Under the pieces are notes generated by a model. It was not told the DNA's origin, searched no databases, and saw nothing but the letters and a program-made list of their open reading frames with translations. 64,000 nucleotides of DNA from Panulirus ornatus (Eukaryota > Arthropoda > Malacostraca > Decapoda > Palinuridae): the NCBI RefSeq assembly GCF_036320965.1, contig NC_092289.1, positions 24,601,778 to 24,665,777 of the forward strand, in the 5' to 3' direction. Positions 23,477 to 33,866 of this stretch are shown in pieces (positions within the stretch are counted from its first letter, which is position 1; the number at the start of each line of letters is the position of its first letter). The position numbers and the translations under genes are program-made.

Positions 23477-26473
23477 TCAACCCCTGTATACCACATCGCT
23501 CCATTTCACTCTATTCCTTGCCCTCCTTTCACCCTCCTGCATGTTCAGGCCCCGATCACACAAAATCTTTTTCACTCCATCTTTCCACCTCCAATTTGGT
23601 CTCCCTCTTCTCCTCGTTCCCTCCACCTCCGACACATATATCCTCTTGGTCAATCTTTCCTCACTCATTCTCTCCATGTGCCCAAACCATTTCAAAACAC
23701 CCTCTTCTGCTCTCTCAACCACGCTCTTTTTATTTCCACACATCTCTCTTACCCTTACGTTACTTACTCGATCAAACCACCTCACACCACACATTGTCCT
23801 CAAACATCTCATTTCCAGCACATCCATCCTCCTGCGCACAACTCTATCCATAGCCCACGCCTCGCAACCATACAGCATTGTTGGAACCACTATTCCTTCA
23901 AACATACCCATTTTTGCTTTCCGAGATAATGTTCTCGACTTCCACACATTTTTCAAGGCTCCCAAAATTTTCGCCCCCTCCCCCACCCTATGATCCACTT
24001 CCGCTTCCATGGTTCCATCCGCTGACAGATCCACTCCCAGATATCTAAAACACTTCACTTCCTCCAGTTTTTCTCCATTCAAACTCACCTCCCAATTGAC
24101 TTGACCCTCAACCCTACTGTACCTAATAACCTTGCTCTTATTCACATTTACTCTTAACTTTCTTCTTCCACACACTTTACCAAACTCAGTCACCAGCTTC
24201 TGCAGTTTCTCACATGAATCAGCCACCAGCGCTGTATCATCAGCGAACAACAACTGACTCACTTCCCAAGCTCTCTCATCCCCAACAGACTTCATACTTG
24301 CCCCTCTTTCCAGGACTCTTGCATTTACCTCCCTAACAACCCCATCCATAAACAAATTAAACAACCATGGAGACATCACACACCCCTGCCGCAAACCTAC
24401 ATTCACTGAGAACCAATCACTTTCCTCTCTTCCTACACGTACACATGCCTTACATCCTCGATAAAAACTTTTCACTGCTTCTAACAACTTGCCTCCCACA
24501 CCATATATTCTTAATACCTTCCACAGAGCATCTCTATCAACTCTATCATATGCCTTCTCCAGATCCATAAATGCTACATACAAATCCATTTGCTTTTCTA
24601 AGTATTTCTCACATACATTCTTCAAAGCAAACACCTGATCCACACATCCTCTACCACTTCTGAAACCGCACTGCTCTTCCCCAATCTGATGCTCTGTACA
24701 TGCCTTCACCCTCTCAATCAATACCCTCCCATATAATTTACCAGGAATACTCAACAAACTTATACCTCTGTAATTTGAGCACTCACTCTTATCCCCTTTG
24801 CCTTTGTACAATGGCACTATGCACGCATTCCGCCAATCCTCAGGCACCTCACCATGAGTCATACATACATTAAATAACCTTACCAACCAGTCAACAATAC
24901 AGTCACCCCCTTTTTTAATAAATTCCACTGCAATACCATCCAATCCTGCTGCCTTGCCGGCTTTCATCTTCCGCAAAGCTTTTACTACCTCTTCTCTGTT
25001 TACCAAATCATTTTCCCTAACCCTCTCACTTTGCACACCACCTCGACCAAAACACCCTATATCTGCCACTCTGTCATCAGACACATTCAACAAACCTTCA
25101 AAATACTCATTCCATCTCCTTCTCACATCACCACTACTTGTTATCACCTCCCCATTTACGCCCTTCACTGAAGTTCCCATTTGCTCCCTTGTCTTACGCA
25201 CCCTATTTACCTCCTTCCAGAACATCTTTTTATTCTCCCTAAAATTTACTGATAGTCTCTCACCCCAACTCTCATTTGCCCTTTTTTTCACCTCTTGCAC
25301 CTTTCTCTTGACCTCCTGTCTCTTTCTTTTATACTTCTCCCACTCAATTGCATTTTTTCCCTGCAAAAATCGTCCAAATGCCTCTCTCTTCTCTTTCACT
25401 AATACTCTTACTTCTTCATCCCACCACTCACTACCCTTTCTAAACAGCCCACCTCCCACTCTTCTCATGCCACAAGCATCTTTTGCGCAATCCATCACTG
25501 ATTCCCTAAACACATCCCATTCCTCCCCCACTCCCCTTACTTCCATTGTTCTCACCTTTTTCCATTCTGTACACAGTCTCTCCTGGTACTTCCCCACACA
25601 GGTCTCCTTCCCAAGCTCACTTACTCTCACCACCTTCTTCACCCCAACATTCACTCCTCTTTTCTGAAAACCCATACTAATCTTCACCTTAGCCTCTAGA
25701 AGATAATGATCAGACATCCCTCCAGTTGCACCTCTCAGCACATTAACATCCAAAAGTCTCTCTTTCGCACGCCTGTCAATTAACACGTAATCCAATAACG
25801 CTCTCTGGCCATCTCTCCTACTTACATAAGTATACTTATGTATATCTCGCTTTTTAAACCAGGTATTCCCAATCATCAGTCCTTTTTCAGCACATAAATC
25901 TACAAGCTCTTCACCATTTCCATTTACAACACTGAACACCCCATGCATACCAATTATTCCCTCAACTGCCACATTACTCACCTTTGCATTCAAATCACCC
26001 ATCACTATAACCCGGTCTCGTGCATCAAAACCGCTAACACACTCATTTAGCTGCTCCCAAAACACTTGCCTCTCATGATCTTTCTTCTCATGCCCAGGTG
26101 CATATGCACCAATAATCACCCACCTCTCTCCATCAACTTTCAATTTTACCCATATTAATCGAGAATTTACTTTCTTACATTCTATCACATACTCCCACAA
26201 CTCCTGTTTCAGGAGTATTGCTACTCCTTCCCTTGCTCTTGTCCTCTCACTAACCCCTGACTTCACTCCCCAGACATTTCCAAACCACTCTTCCCCTTTA
26301 CCCTTGAGCTTCGTTTCACTCAGAGCCAAAACATCCAGGTTCCTTTCCTCAAACATACTACCTATCTCTCCTTTTTTCACATCTTGGTTACATCCACACA
26401 CATTTAGGCACCCCACTCTGAGCCTTCGAGGAGGATGATCACTCCCCGCGTGACTCCTTCTTCTGTTTCCCAT
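23477..26473 (-). CDS. LINE ORF: APE endonuclease and reverse transcriptase, 998 aa
   Basis: The ORF encodes the protein that nicks target DNA and reverse-transcribes the element RNA at the nick. Endonuclease motifs appear in order: LNVCGCNQ (23-30), ALSETKLKG with the metal-binding Glu53, YAPG (124-127), MGDLNAK (158-164), LDYVLID (227-233) and SDHYLLEAKV (254-263). RT motifs follow: FMDLEKAYDRV with Asp637, GLRQGCVMSPWLF near 690, and LLFADDTAL with the Asp pair at 745-746. The C-terminal part contains KWFGHMERM and [10 protein letters not shown], typical of this LINE group. One ORF, no gag-like ORF1, about 1000 residues and a simple-repeat tail fit the RTE clade as I know it. The start at 26473 gives the full endonuclease domain. 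No frameshift or stop is seen, so the copy may be active. Clade placement is by motif reading, not by phylogeny. Confidence 0.93.
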   Translation of the reverse strand: MGNRRRSHAGSDHPPRRLRVGCLNVCGCNQDVKKGEIGSMFEERNLDVLALSETKLKGKGEEWFGNVWGVKSGVSERTRAREGVAILLKQELWEYVIECKKVNSRLIWVKLKVDGERWVIIGAYAPGHEKKDHERQVFWEQLNECVSGFDARDRVIVMGDLNAKVSNVAVEGIIGMHGVFSVVNGNGEELVDLCAEKGLMIGNTWFKKRDIHKYTYVSRRDGQRALLDYVLIDRRAKERLLDVNVLRGATGGMSDHYLLEAKVKISMGFQKRGVNVGVKKVVRVSELGKETCVGKYQERLCTEWKKVRTMEVRGVGEEWDVFRESVMDCAKDACGMRRVGGGLFRKGSEWWDEEVRVLVKEKREAFGRFLQGKNAIEWEKYKRKRQEVKRKVQEVKKRANESWGERLSVNFRENKKMFWKEVNRVRKTREQMGTSVKGVNGEVITSSGDVRRRWNEYFEGLLNVSDDRVADIGCFGRGGVQSERVRENDLVNREEVVKALRKMKAGKAAGLDGIAVEFIKKGGDCIVDWLVRLFNVCMTHGEVPEDWRNACIVPLYKGKGDKSECSNYRGISLLSIPGKLYGRVLIERVKACTEHQIGEEQCGFRSGRGCVDQVFALKNVCEKYLEKQMDLYVAFMDLEKAYDRVDRDALWKVLRIYGVGGKLLEAVKSFYRGCKACVRVGREESDWFSVNVGLRQGCVMSPWLFNLFMDGVVREVNARVLERGASMKSVGDERAWEVSQLLFADDTALVADSCEKLQKLVTEFGKVCGRRKLRVNVNKSKVIRYSRVEGQVNWEVSLNGEKLEEVKCFRYLGVDLSADGTMEAEVDHRVGEGAKILGALKNVWKSRTLSRKAKMGMFEGIVVPTMLYGCEAWAMDRVVRRRMDVLEMRCLRTMCGVRWFDRVSNVRVREMCGNKKSVVERAEEGVLKWFGHMERMSEERLTKRIYVSEVEGTRRRGRPNWRWKDGVKKILCDRGLNMQEGERRARNRVKWSDVVYRG

Positions 26474-26479
26474 TTTAGA

Positions 26480-26576
26480 AAGTTAATACAAGGAGGGGAG
26501 GATTTCCGGCCCCCCGCTCCCGTCCCCTCTAGTCGCTTTCTACGACACGCGAGGAATATCTTCTACGACACGCGAG

Positions 26577-26579
<3 letters not shown>
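26480..26579 (-). promoter_or_regulatory. LINE 5' UTR shared with the short element
   Basis: Reading the minus strand from the (TA)n array: ttcctcgcgtgtcgtag, gcgactagagggg, then ggaaatcctcccc. The short element at 58520-58570 has gcgtgtcgtag, gcgactaaaagggg and ggaaatcctccc in the same order and spacing. Since LINE transcription usually starts from the 5' UTR, this may be the promoter; that is inference. Confidence 0.6.

Positions 26580-26638
<59 letters not shown>
26579..26638. repeat. (TA)n joint between two head-to-tail LINE copies
   Basis: TA run joining the 5' end of the full-length copy to the poly-T (26638-26667) of the next minus-strand copy. Confidence 0.97.

Positions 26639-26667
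<29 letters not shown>
26638..26667 (-). repeat. Poly-T run, LINE 3' poly-A tail
   Basis: About 30 T in a row adjoining the 3' end of the LINE copy to the right, in the orientation expected of a retrotransposed A tail. Confidence 0.85.
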
Positions 26668-26668
<1 letters not shown>

Positions 26669-28618
26669 TCGCTGTCTCCCGCGTTTGCGAGGTAGCGCAA
26701 GGAAACAGACGAAAGAAATGGCGCAACCCACCCCCATACACATGTATATACATACACGTCCACACACGCAAATATACATACCTACACAGCTTTCCATGAT
26801 TTACCCCAGACGCTTCACATGCCCTGATTCAATCCACTGACAGCACGTCAACCCCGGTATACCACATCGATCCAATTCACTCTATTCCTTGCCCTCCTTT
26901 CACCCTCCTGCATGTTCAGGCCCCGAAGACTCAAAATCTTTTTCACTCCTTCTTTCCACATCCAGTTTGGTCTCCCACTTCTCCTCGTTCCCTCCACCTC
27001 CGACACATATATCCTCTTGGTCAATCTTTCCTCACTCATTCTCTCCATTTGCCCAAACCATTTCAAAACACCCTCTTCTGCTCTCTCAACCACGCTCTTT
27101 TTATTTCCACACATCTCTCTTACCCTTACGTTACTTACTCGATCAAACCACCTCACACCACACATTGTCCTCAAACATCTCATTTCCAGCACATCCATCC
27201 TCCTGCGCACAACTCTATCCATAGCCCACGCTTCGCAACCATACAACATTGTTGGAACCACTATTCCTTCAAACATACCCATTTTTGCTTTCCGAGATAA
27301 TGTTCTCGACTTCCACACATTCTTCAAGGCTCCCAGGATTTTCGCCCCCTCCCCCACCCTATGATCCACTTCCGCTTCCATGGTTCCATCCGCTGCCAGA
27401 TCCACTCCCAGATATCTAAAACACTTTACTTCCTCCAGTTTTTCTCCATTCAAACTTACCTCCCAATTGACTCGACCCTCAACCCTACTGTACCTAATAA
27501 CCTTGCTCTTATTCACATTTACTCTTAACTTTCTTCTTTCACACACTTTACCAAACTGAGTCACCAGCTTCTGCAGTTTCTCACATGAATCAGCCACCAG
27601 CGCTGTATCATCAGCGAACAACAACTGACTCACTTCCCAAGCTCTCTCATCCCCAATAGACTTCATACTAGCCCCTCTTTCCAAAACTCTTGCATTCACC
27701 TCCCTAACAACCCCATCCATAAACAAATTAAACAACCATGGAGATCACACACCCCTGCCGCAAACCTACATTCACTGAGAACCAATCACTTTCCTCTCTT
27801 CCTACACGTACACATGCCTTACATCCTTGATAAAAAATTTTCACTGCTTCTAACAACTTGCCTCCCACACCATATATTCTTAATACCTTCCAGAGAGCAT
27901 CTCTATCAACTCTATCATATGCCTTCTCCAGATCCATAAATGCTACATACAAATCCATTTGCTTTTCTAAGTATTTCTCACATACATTCTTCAAAGCAAA
28001 CACCTGATCCACACATCCTCTACCACTTCTGAAACTACACTGCTCTTCCCCAATCTGATGCTCTGTACATGCCTTCACCCTCTCAATCAATACCCTCCCA
28101 TATAATTTACCAGGAATACTCAACAAACTTATACCTCTGTAATTTGAGCACTCACTCTTATCCCCTTTGCCTTTGTACAATGGCACTATGCACGCATTCC
28201 GCCAATCCTCAGGCACCTCACCATGAGTCATACATACATTAAATAACCTTACCAACCAGTCAATAATACAGTCACCCCCTTTTTTAATAAATTCCACTGC
28301 AATACCATCCAAACCTGCTGCCTTGCCGGCTTTCATTTTCCGCAAAGCTTTTACTACCTCTTCTCTGTTTACCAAATCATTTTCCCTAACCCTCTCACTT
28401 TGCACACCACCTCGACCAAAACACCCTATATCTGCCACTCTATCATCAAACACATTCAACAAACCTTCAAAATACTCACTCCATCTCCTTCTCACATCAC
28501 CACTACTTGTTATCACCTCCCCATTTGCGCCCTTCACTGAAGTTCACATTTGCTCCCTTGTCTTACGCACTTTATTTACCTCCTTCCAGAACATCTTTTT
28601 ATTCTCCCTAAAATTTAA

Positions 28619-28620
<2 letters not shown>
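26668..28620 (-). mobile_element. RTE-like LINE, 5'-truncated copy 2
   Basis: The family tail begins at 26668. The copy runs for about 1.95 kb and breaks off at 28620, in the linker between endonuclease and RT, exactly where a (TA)n array begins. It lies in the same orientation as the full-length copy and is joined to it through A-run and TA-run, giving a head-to-tail pair. Confidence 0.93.
26848..28620 (-). pseudogene. LINE ORF remnant of copy 2
   Basis: The remnant reads through the RT domain to the stop at 26848. Lesions against the intact copy are a two-base loss near 27741, inside the motif B region, a TGA at 28544-28546, and scattered substitutions such as QCSFRSGRG for QCGFRSGRG. The Asp pair in LLFADDTAL is kept. 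Two open pieces remain: 27728-28537 (269 residues) and 26848-27735 (295 residues). Confidence 0.92.

Positions 28621-28677
<57 letters not shown>
28620..28677. repeat. (TA)n array at a LINE 5' break
   Basis: TA run starting at the break of copy 2; a short (TTTA)n stretch follows. Confidence 0.97.
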
Positions 28678-28679
<2 letters not shown>

Positions 28680-28700
28680 CTATATATTTATTTATTTATT

Positions 28701-28754
28701 TTTCGTGTGTTTCCTTGCGCTATCTCGCTAACGCGGGAAACAGCGACAAAGTAT
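28701..28754 (+). mobile_element. Solitary LINE 3' tail fragment
   Basis: The fragment contains tttccttgcgctatctcgc, taacgcgggaaacagcg and acaaagtat, the family 3' terminus, on the plus strand with no ORF attached. It faces the opposite way to copy 2. Confidence 0.85.
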
Positions 28755-28796
28755 CATAATGAAAAAAGATTATATTATATATATATATATATATAG

Positions 28797-28872
28797 ACAT
28801 TCAACGTTTCCTTCCTTAGTGAGACAGCGTTAGAGAGAGATGGCTGAGCCTTAAAGATGAAATATTCGCCTG
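28797..28872 (-). mobile_element. Short non-autonomous element, strongly diverged
   Basis: The order tttccttccttagtgaga, cagcgttagagag, gagccttaaagatgaaatat and cgcctgg matches that of the better copy at 6411-6564. It follows a short TA run at 28778-28796. Confidence 0.55.
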
Positions 28873-29120
28873 GATGGATGCTTCATGTGTTCATTGTTTT
28901 AGTATCATCAGTTCTTGTTGCTTATTTACATATAGTTTTCAAAAGTCGCACATAGGATCTTCACGTTGCATATATGAAATGAGATCCAGGTATTATGTGT
29001 CTTCGGATTATGTAGTCATCATCTTTACCAGTCTATTTTGTGCATCATGTAGTATGATACGCTATAGCAACCAAGATGGTGGGCCTGCAGCGATAGTCTC
29101 CACATGGTAGAATAATCATT
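28873..29120. other. Unique spacer
   Basis: Unique sequence between the repeat cluster and a minisatellite; only a 78-residue frame without motif. Confidence 0.5.
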
Positions 29121-29522
29121 GATGACTTCCACATGGTAGGGTCCGCAGTGATGACTTCCACATGGTAGGGTCCGCAGTGATGACTTCCACATGGTAGGGT
29201 CCGCAGTGATGACTTCCACATGGTAGGGTTCGCAGTGATGACTTCCACATGGTAGGGTCCGCAGTGATGACTTCCACATGGTAGGGTCCGCAGTGATGAC
29301 TTCCACATGGTAGGGTCCGCAGTGATGACTTCCACATGGTAGGGTCCGCAGTGATGACTTCCACATGGTAGGGTTCGCAGTGATGACTTCCACATGGTAG
29401 GGTCCGCAGTGATGACTTCCACATGGTAGGGTTCGCAGTGATGACTTCCACATGGTAGGGTTCGCAGTGATGACTTCCACATGGTAGGGTCCGCAGTGAT
29501 GACTTCCACATGGTAGGGTCCG
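29121..29522. repeat. 29-bp minisatellite, about 14 copies
   Basis: Tandem copies of a unit with gatgacttccacatggtagg and gtccgcagt; the only common variant is gtccg or gttcg. Confidence 0.96.
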
Positions 29523-29850
29523 TAATAGTAGTAGTGGTGGTAGTAGATGTTGTAATAGTAGTAGTGGTGGTAGTAGATGTTGTAATAGTAGTAGTGGTGG
29601 TAGTAGATGTTGTAATCGTACTAGTGGTGGTAGTAGATGTATTAGTAGTTGTAGTAGTGGTAGTAGATGTTGTTATAATAGTTGTAGTGGTGGTAGCAGA
29701 TGTTGTGATAGTAGTAGTGGTGGTAGCAGAAGTTGTAATACTATTAGTGGTAGTAGTAGATGTTGTAATAGCAGTAGTGATAGTAGTAGATGTTGTAATA
29801 GTAGCAGTTGTAGATTATGTTGTAACAGTAGTAATGATAGTGTTATTATT
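29523..29850. repeat. Degenerate 30-bp repeat, GTA/GTG-rich
   Basis: Loose units of gtaatagtagtagtggtgg plus tagtagatgtt. The array abuts the previous minisatellite, and the two units share no obvious sequence. Confidence 0.85.
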
Positions 29851-29918
29851 ATTAACAACTTGGAGTAAGACACGAAGGGAAGATAAGATCCGCATTCTTT
29901 CTTTAAGAGGGATGAATG

Positions 29919-29940
29919 CAACAACAACAACAACAACAAC
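29919..29940. repeat. (CAA)n microsatellite
   Basis: About seven perfect CAA copies. Confidence 0.9.
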
Positions 29941-32235
29941 ATTACTCTGATTGACCTTTTATGTATGTAGTAAGATGAGCTGGCTTGACCTACTTGTAGA
30001 TTGGGGCAGCAAGGTTCTGTATACCTGGGCACGACACTTGCCTGTCATAACCCTTACCAACTACCTGGAATATTTCACCTGAGACTGACAGTGCAGCTTC
30101 ACTTGAAATCGACAGGTTATAATTCGTGCAGCACATGATCTGGTAAGCCGCACCCCAAGACCACGGAACTGAGGTTAATATCTGTCATGCACTCGTTCGT
30201 TATCATGGTGTCCATACACATAAGACTTTGAGTAACACCTGCCCTTGCGTGTTGCTTACACATGCTCTTATGTTCAATTAGATATGTGCTTATCACAAAA
30301 ATCTTCACTTTGTTGGACTTAATATTGCCCTTTCCCTTTAACTTTCACCCTCTTTGATTTTCGCATTTTCTTATGTTTGACTTGGACTTGACCTTCTCAC
30401 CTTTATAATCCCTTCCGCTACTGTATGTACACCAGACTAGATGGAGTGAAGTGGGAGATTCCATGTCAGTCCAGTATTAGCTGACAACACTAAATCCTGA
30501 CTGTCGTAAGAAGAGAGTTCCCGTCTTCCTTCACTCTTACTCCTCGTCCATGTATTACTGCAACAGCAACGCAAGTACAAAATGTAAGATATACCACTGT
30601 CTTGCCAGCCTACTGCAGTAATACAACTTGCAACATGTACACGGAGGCGTAACACTAGCATACAGCAGTAACACAGAGCAATAACGCAAACAGTCAGCAG
30701 CAACGCAGACGTACAGAAGTATCACCAGCTAACAACTGTCCACCATGAGACAAACAAGACGAGATGCAGTGCTACGACGTTACAAAGGTTATGTAAGAAA
30801 GTATCACAGACAACACTTGTTAAAGTTGGCAGTGTTAGTGCTACAGTGTTTTCAGGATCTCATTGGCTTGAATTAGGGTCACTGTGATTTGTGTGATGAT
30901 GACAGTGGTGTGTGTTAGGATCATATTAGCTTGTGTTACTAATGATCACAGTAGCTTATGATAGGGTCATTAGAACATTCAGGGCTTTCGGACCCTCATC
31001 TGCTTGCACCTACGGAAAGATACGATGCAGCCAACTTGCTGGTCATTGATCTTTGGACTCGAGATTTATAATGAGCAAACGCTCCGACAACAGACATTTG
31101 TTTCGTCGGAGAACGAGGGAAAGGCATCGTTTAGTGGTATAATCACTCAGGTGTTGTTTTCTTGTCATATCGCTTAACGCAAGCATATTGTCCCGAAAAT
31201 ATGTCGATCCAGCAACAAGCAGTATCTGTTCTGGCAAGGAAATGGACGAATTATTAGTATTTTTTTGTGTGTATATGTGGCCTTAGTCATCGTGCTTCCG
31301 GCAAGTTCCTCGGCGTGTTTACAAACAAAAGACATGACCGCCTCTTTCTAGCGTATATGATTGCAGAGGTCATCAGCAGGATGTCTGGGTGTGGCTAGTA
31401 ATGTGGTCAGATAATGCTGTAGTGAGGTCCTGGTATTATTGTGAGTCTTGCAGCGCTTTTAGTGATGTTCTTAGTTCCTGTAGAGATTGTATGAGGCACT
31501 GAGGTTGATATGAGGTTCAGGGGTATCTGTAGAGGTTAGTGTGAGGTTGAGGGTAATTATATACGATTATAACTTTTCGTTGGTGATCAGAAACTTAGAA
31601 ACGATAAAGTAACAGAAGATAGATCTAAAATGATAATTGTAAACCAGGTTTGCATTTTTGTTACTTTCAATCTGCTTTTCATTTTGGATTATTAGATTGA
31701 ATTAGAAAAAGGAAATGCCGTGAAAATGAACGCTTCTAAACAGTATTACCCAGTTTATCACACTTATTTAATTGCATTTTGCATTTTTATAATGTTTCAT
31801 CTGTAACAGAAATAAGTACAAAGGTCATGTCCGTAGTGGTCAAGCCCAGCTCGGTGTTGCACACACCTAACTTGGCCCATAATTCACCGCCAGTATGGCC
31901 GACTAACAAACTAGACCGGCCAAGCTGTGTCATTATATGAACCTCAACTTTCATGACCTAATTAATTTCCTCGCTGGAGGCTAATCTGAACAACCAGTTT
32001 AAGCTGATCACTTCCATAAGTTTAAAACAGAAATCTCTATTAACCGGCAGAGACTTGTTCAGCGCTGCATTAATTGTTGATGTCGATACAAGTGTTGTTA
32101 AGAGAAACTCTCACAGTGGATTGTTTTGTCGCTTGCCTTCTATAACCAGGTAACTGGAACGTAAAAGAAAGGGATAAAATGGTTGTAGATATGACTAATG
32201 ATGTAAACCGTTTACAATGAAAGTATGGGTCATAG
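29941..32235. other. Unique stretch, no recognised gene
   Basis: AT-leaning unique DNA with frames under 90 residues. Positions 31480-31560 contain loosely repeated gaggttga motifs. Confidence 0.5.
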
Positions 32236-32418
32236 ATATATATAAATACCTCGCTGAAGCGAGGCTCATTCCTGTGGGCGGGATGAGGGCAAGCAAGTAT
32301 GAATATGTACATGTGTATTTATGTATATGTACGTGTATGGGCGTTTATGTATATATATATATATGTGTATATGAGTGGATGGGCCGTTCTTCGTCTGTTT
32401 CTTGGCGCTGCCTCACTG

Positions 32419-32451
<33 letters not shown>
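32236..32451 (+). mobile_element. LINE-tail-like fragment, variant family
   Basis: The fragment contains tacctcgctgaagcgagg, agcaagtatgaatatgtac, then gagtggatgggccgttc and tctgtttcttggcgctgcc, and ends in TA and T runs. It resembles the long 3' UTR form of the LINE (48828-49200) but with gagtggatgggcc where that form has gggttgggcc. Related pieces lie at 52983-53092 and 56447-56524. Confidence 0.65.
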
Positions 32452-32452
<1 letters not shown>

Positions 32453-32470
32453 TTTTTTTTATTTTTTTTT

Positions 32471-33851
32471 TATACTTTGTCGCTGTCTCCCGCGTTTGCG
32501 AGGTAGCGCAAGGAAACAGACGAAAGAAATGGCCCCCCACCCCCCATACACATGTACATACACACGTCCACACACGCAAATATACATACCTACACAGCTT
32601 TCCATGGTTTACCCCAGACGCTTCACATGCCTTGATTCACTCCACTGACAGCACGTCAACCCCTGTATACCACATCGATCCAATTCACTCTATTCCTTGC
32701 CCTCCTTACACCCTCCTGCATGTTCAGGCCCCGATCACACAAAATCTTTTTCACTCCATCTTTCCACCTCCAATTTGGTCTCCCTCTTCTCCTCGTTCCC
32801 TCCACCTCCGACACATATATCCTCTTGGTCAATCTTTCCTCACTCATTCTCTCCATGTGCCCAAACCATTTCAAAACACCCTCTTCTGCTCTCTCAACCA
32901 CGCTCTTTTTATTTCCACACATCTCTCTTACCCTTACGTTACTTACTCGATCAAACCACCTCACACCACACATTGTCCTCAAACATCTCATTTCCAGCAC
33001 ATCCATCCTCCTGCGCACAACTCTATCCATAGCCCACGCCTCGCAACCATACAACATTGTTGGAACCACTATTCCTTCAAACATACCCATTTTTGCTTTC
33101 CAAGATAATGTTCTCGACTTCTACACATTTTTCAAGGCTCCCAGGATTTTCGCCCCCTCCCCCACCCTATGATCCACTTCCGCTTCCATGGTTCCATCCG
33201 CTGCCAGATCCACTCCCAGATATCTAAAACACTTCACTTCCTCAAGTTTTTCTCCATTCAAACTCACCTCCCAATTGACTTGACCCTCAACCCTACTGTA
33301 CCTAATAACCTTGCTCTTATTCACATTTACTCTTAACTTTCTTCTTCCACACACTTTACCAAACTCAGTCACCAGCTTCTGCAGTTTCTCACATGAATCA
33401 GCCACCAGCGCTGTATCATCAGCGAACAACAACTGACTCACTTCCCAAGCTCTCTCATCCCCAACAGACTTCATACTTGCCCCTCTTTCCAGGACTCTTG
33501 CATTTACCTCCCTAACAACCCCATCCATAAACAAATTAAACAACCATGGAGACATCACACACCCCTGCCGCAAACCTACATTCACTGAGAACCAATCACT
33601 TTCCTCTCTTCCTACACGTACACATGCCTTACATCCTCGATAAAAACTTTTCACTGCTTCTAACAACTTGCCTCCCACACCATATATTCTTAATACCTTC
33701 CACAGAGCATCTCTATCAACTCTATCATATGCCTTCTCCAGATCCATAAATGCTACATACAAATCCATTTGCTTTTCTAAGTATTTCTCACATACATTCT
33801 TCAAAGCAAACACCTGATCCACACATCCTCTACCACTTCTGAAACCGCACT
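32471..33851 (-). mobile_element. RTE-like LINE, 5'-truncated copy 3
   Basis: The 3' tail starts at 32471 next to a T-run (32452-32470). The copy breaks off at 33851, just upstream of QCGFRSGRG, against a short (TA)n joint that leads into an older copy in the same orientation. Confidence 0.93.
32656..33851 (-). pseudogene. LINE ORF remnant of copy 3
   Basis: The frame is open from the 5' break through LLFADDTAL to a TAG at 33121-33123 (Trp codon changed to stop in NVWKS). It is otherwise open to the normal stop at 32656. Apart from that single nonsense change the sequence is very close to the intact copy, so the insertion is recent. Confidence 0.92.
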
Positions 33852-33866
33852 GGTTATATATATATA

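Larger units (their letters stand above)
23289..26579 (-). mobile_element. RTE-like LINE, full-length copy with intact ORF
   Basis: This is the reference copy for the family in this window. On the minus strand it has a 5' UTR of about 100 bases (26474-26579), one long ORF, a short 3' UTR with the family tail (cgctacctcgc, then gacaaagtata) and a run of 28 T on the plus strand (23262-23289), read as a poly-A tail. The 5' edge shows a small tandem duplication around tctacgacacgcgaggaat and then enters a (TA)n array. No clear target-site duplication is visible. Confidence 0.93.

Noticed and set aside
23541..23993. Recurrent plus-strand frame of 150 residues, seen again at 6889, 26912, 32720 and 43585 (-)
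   Set aside because: It recurs only because it lies antisense to the conserved C-terminal part of the LINE ORF. It has no independent support.
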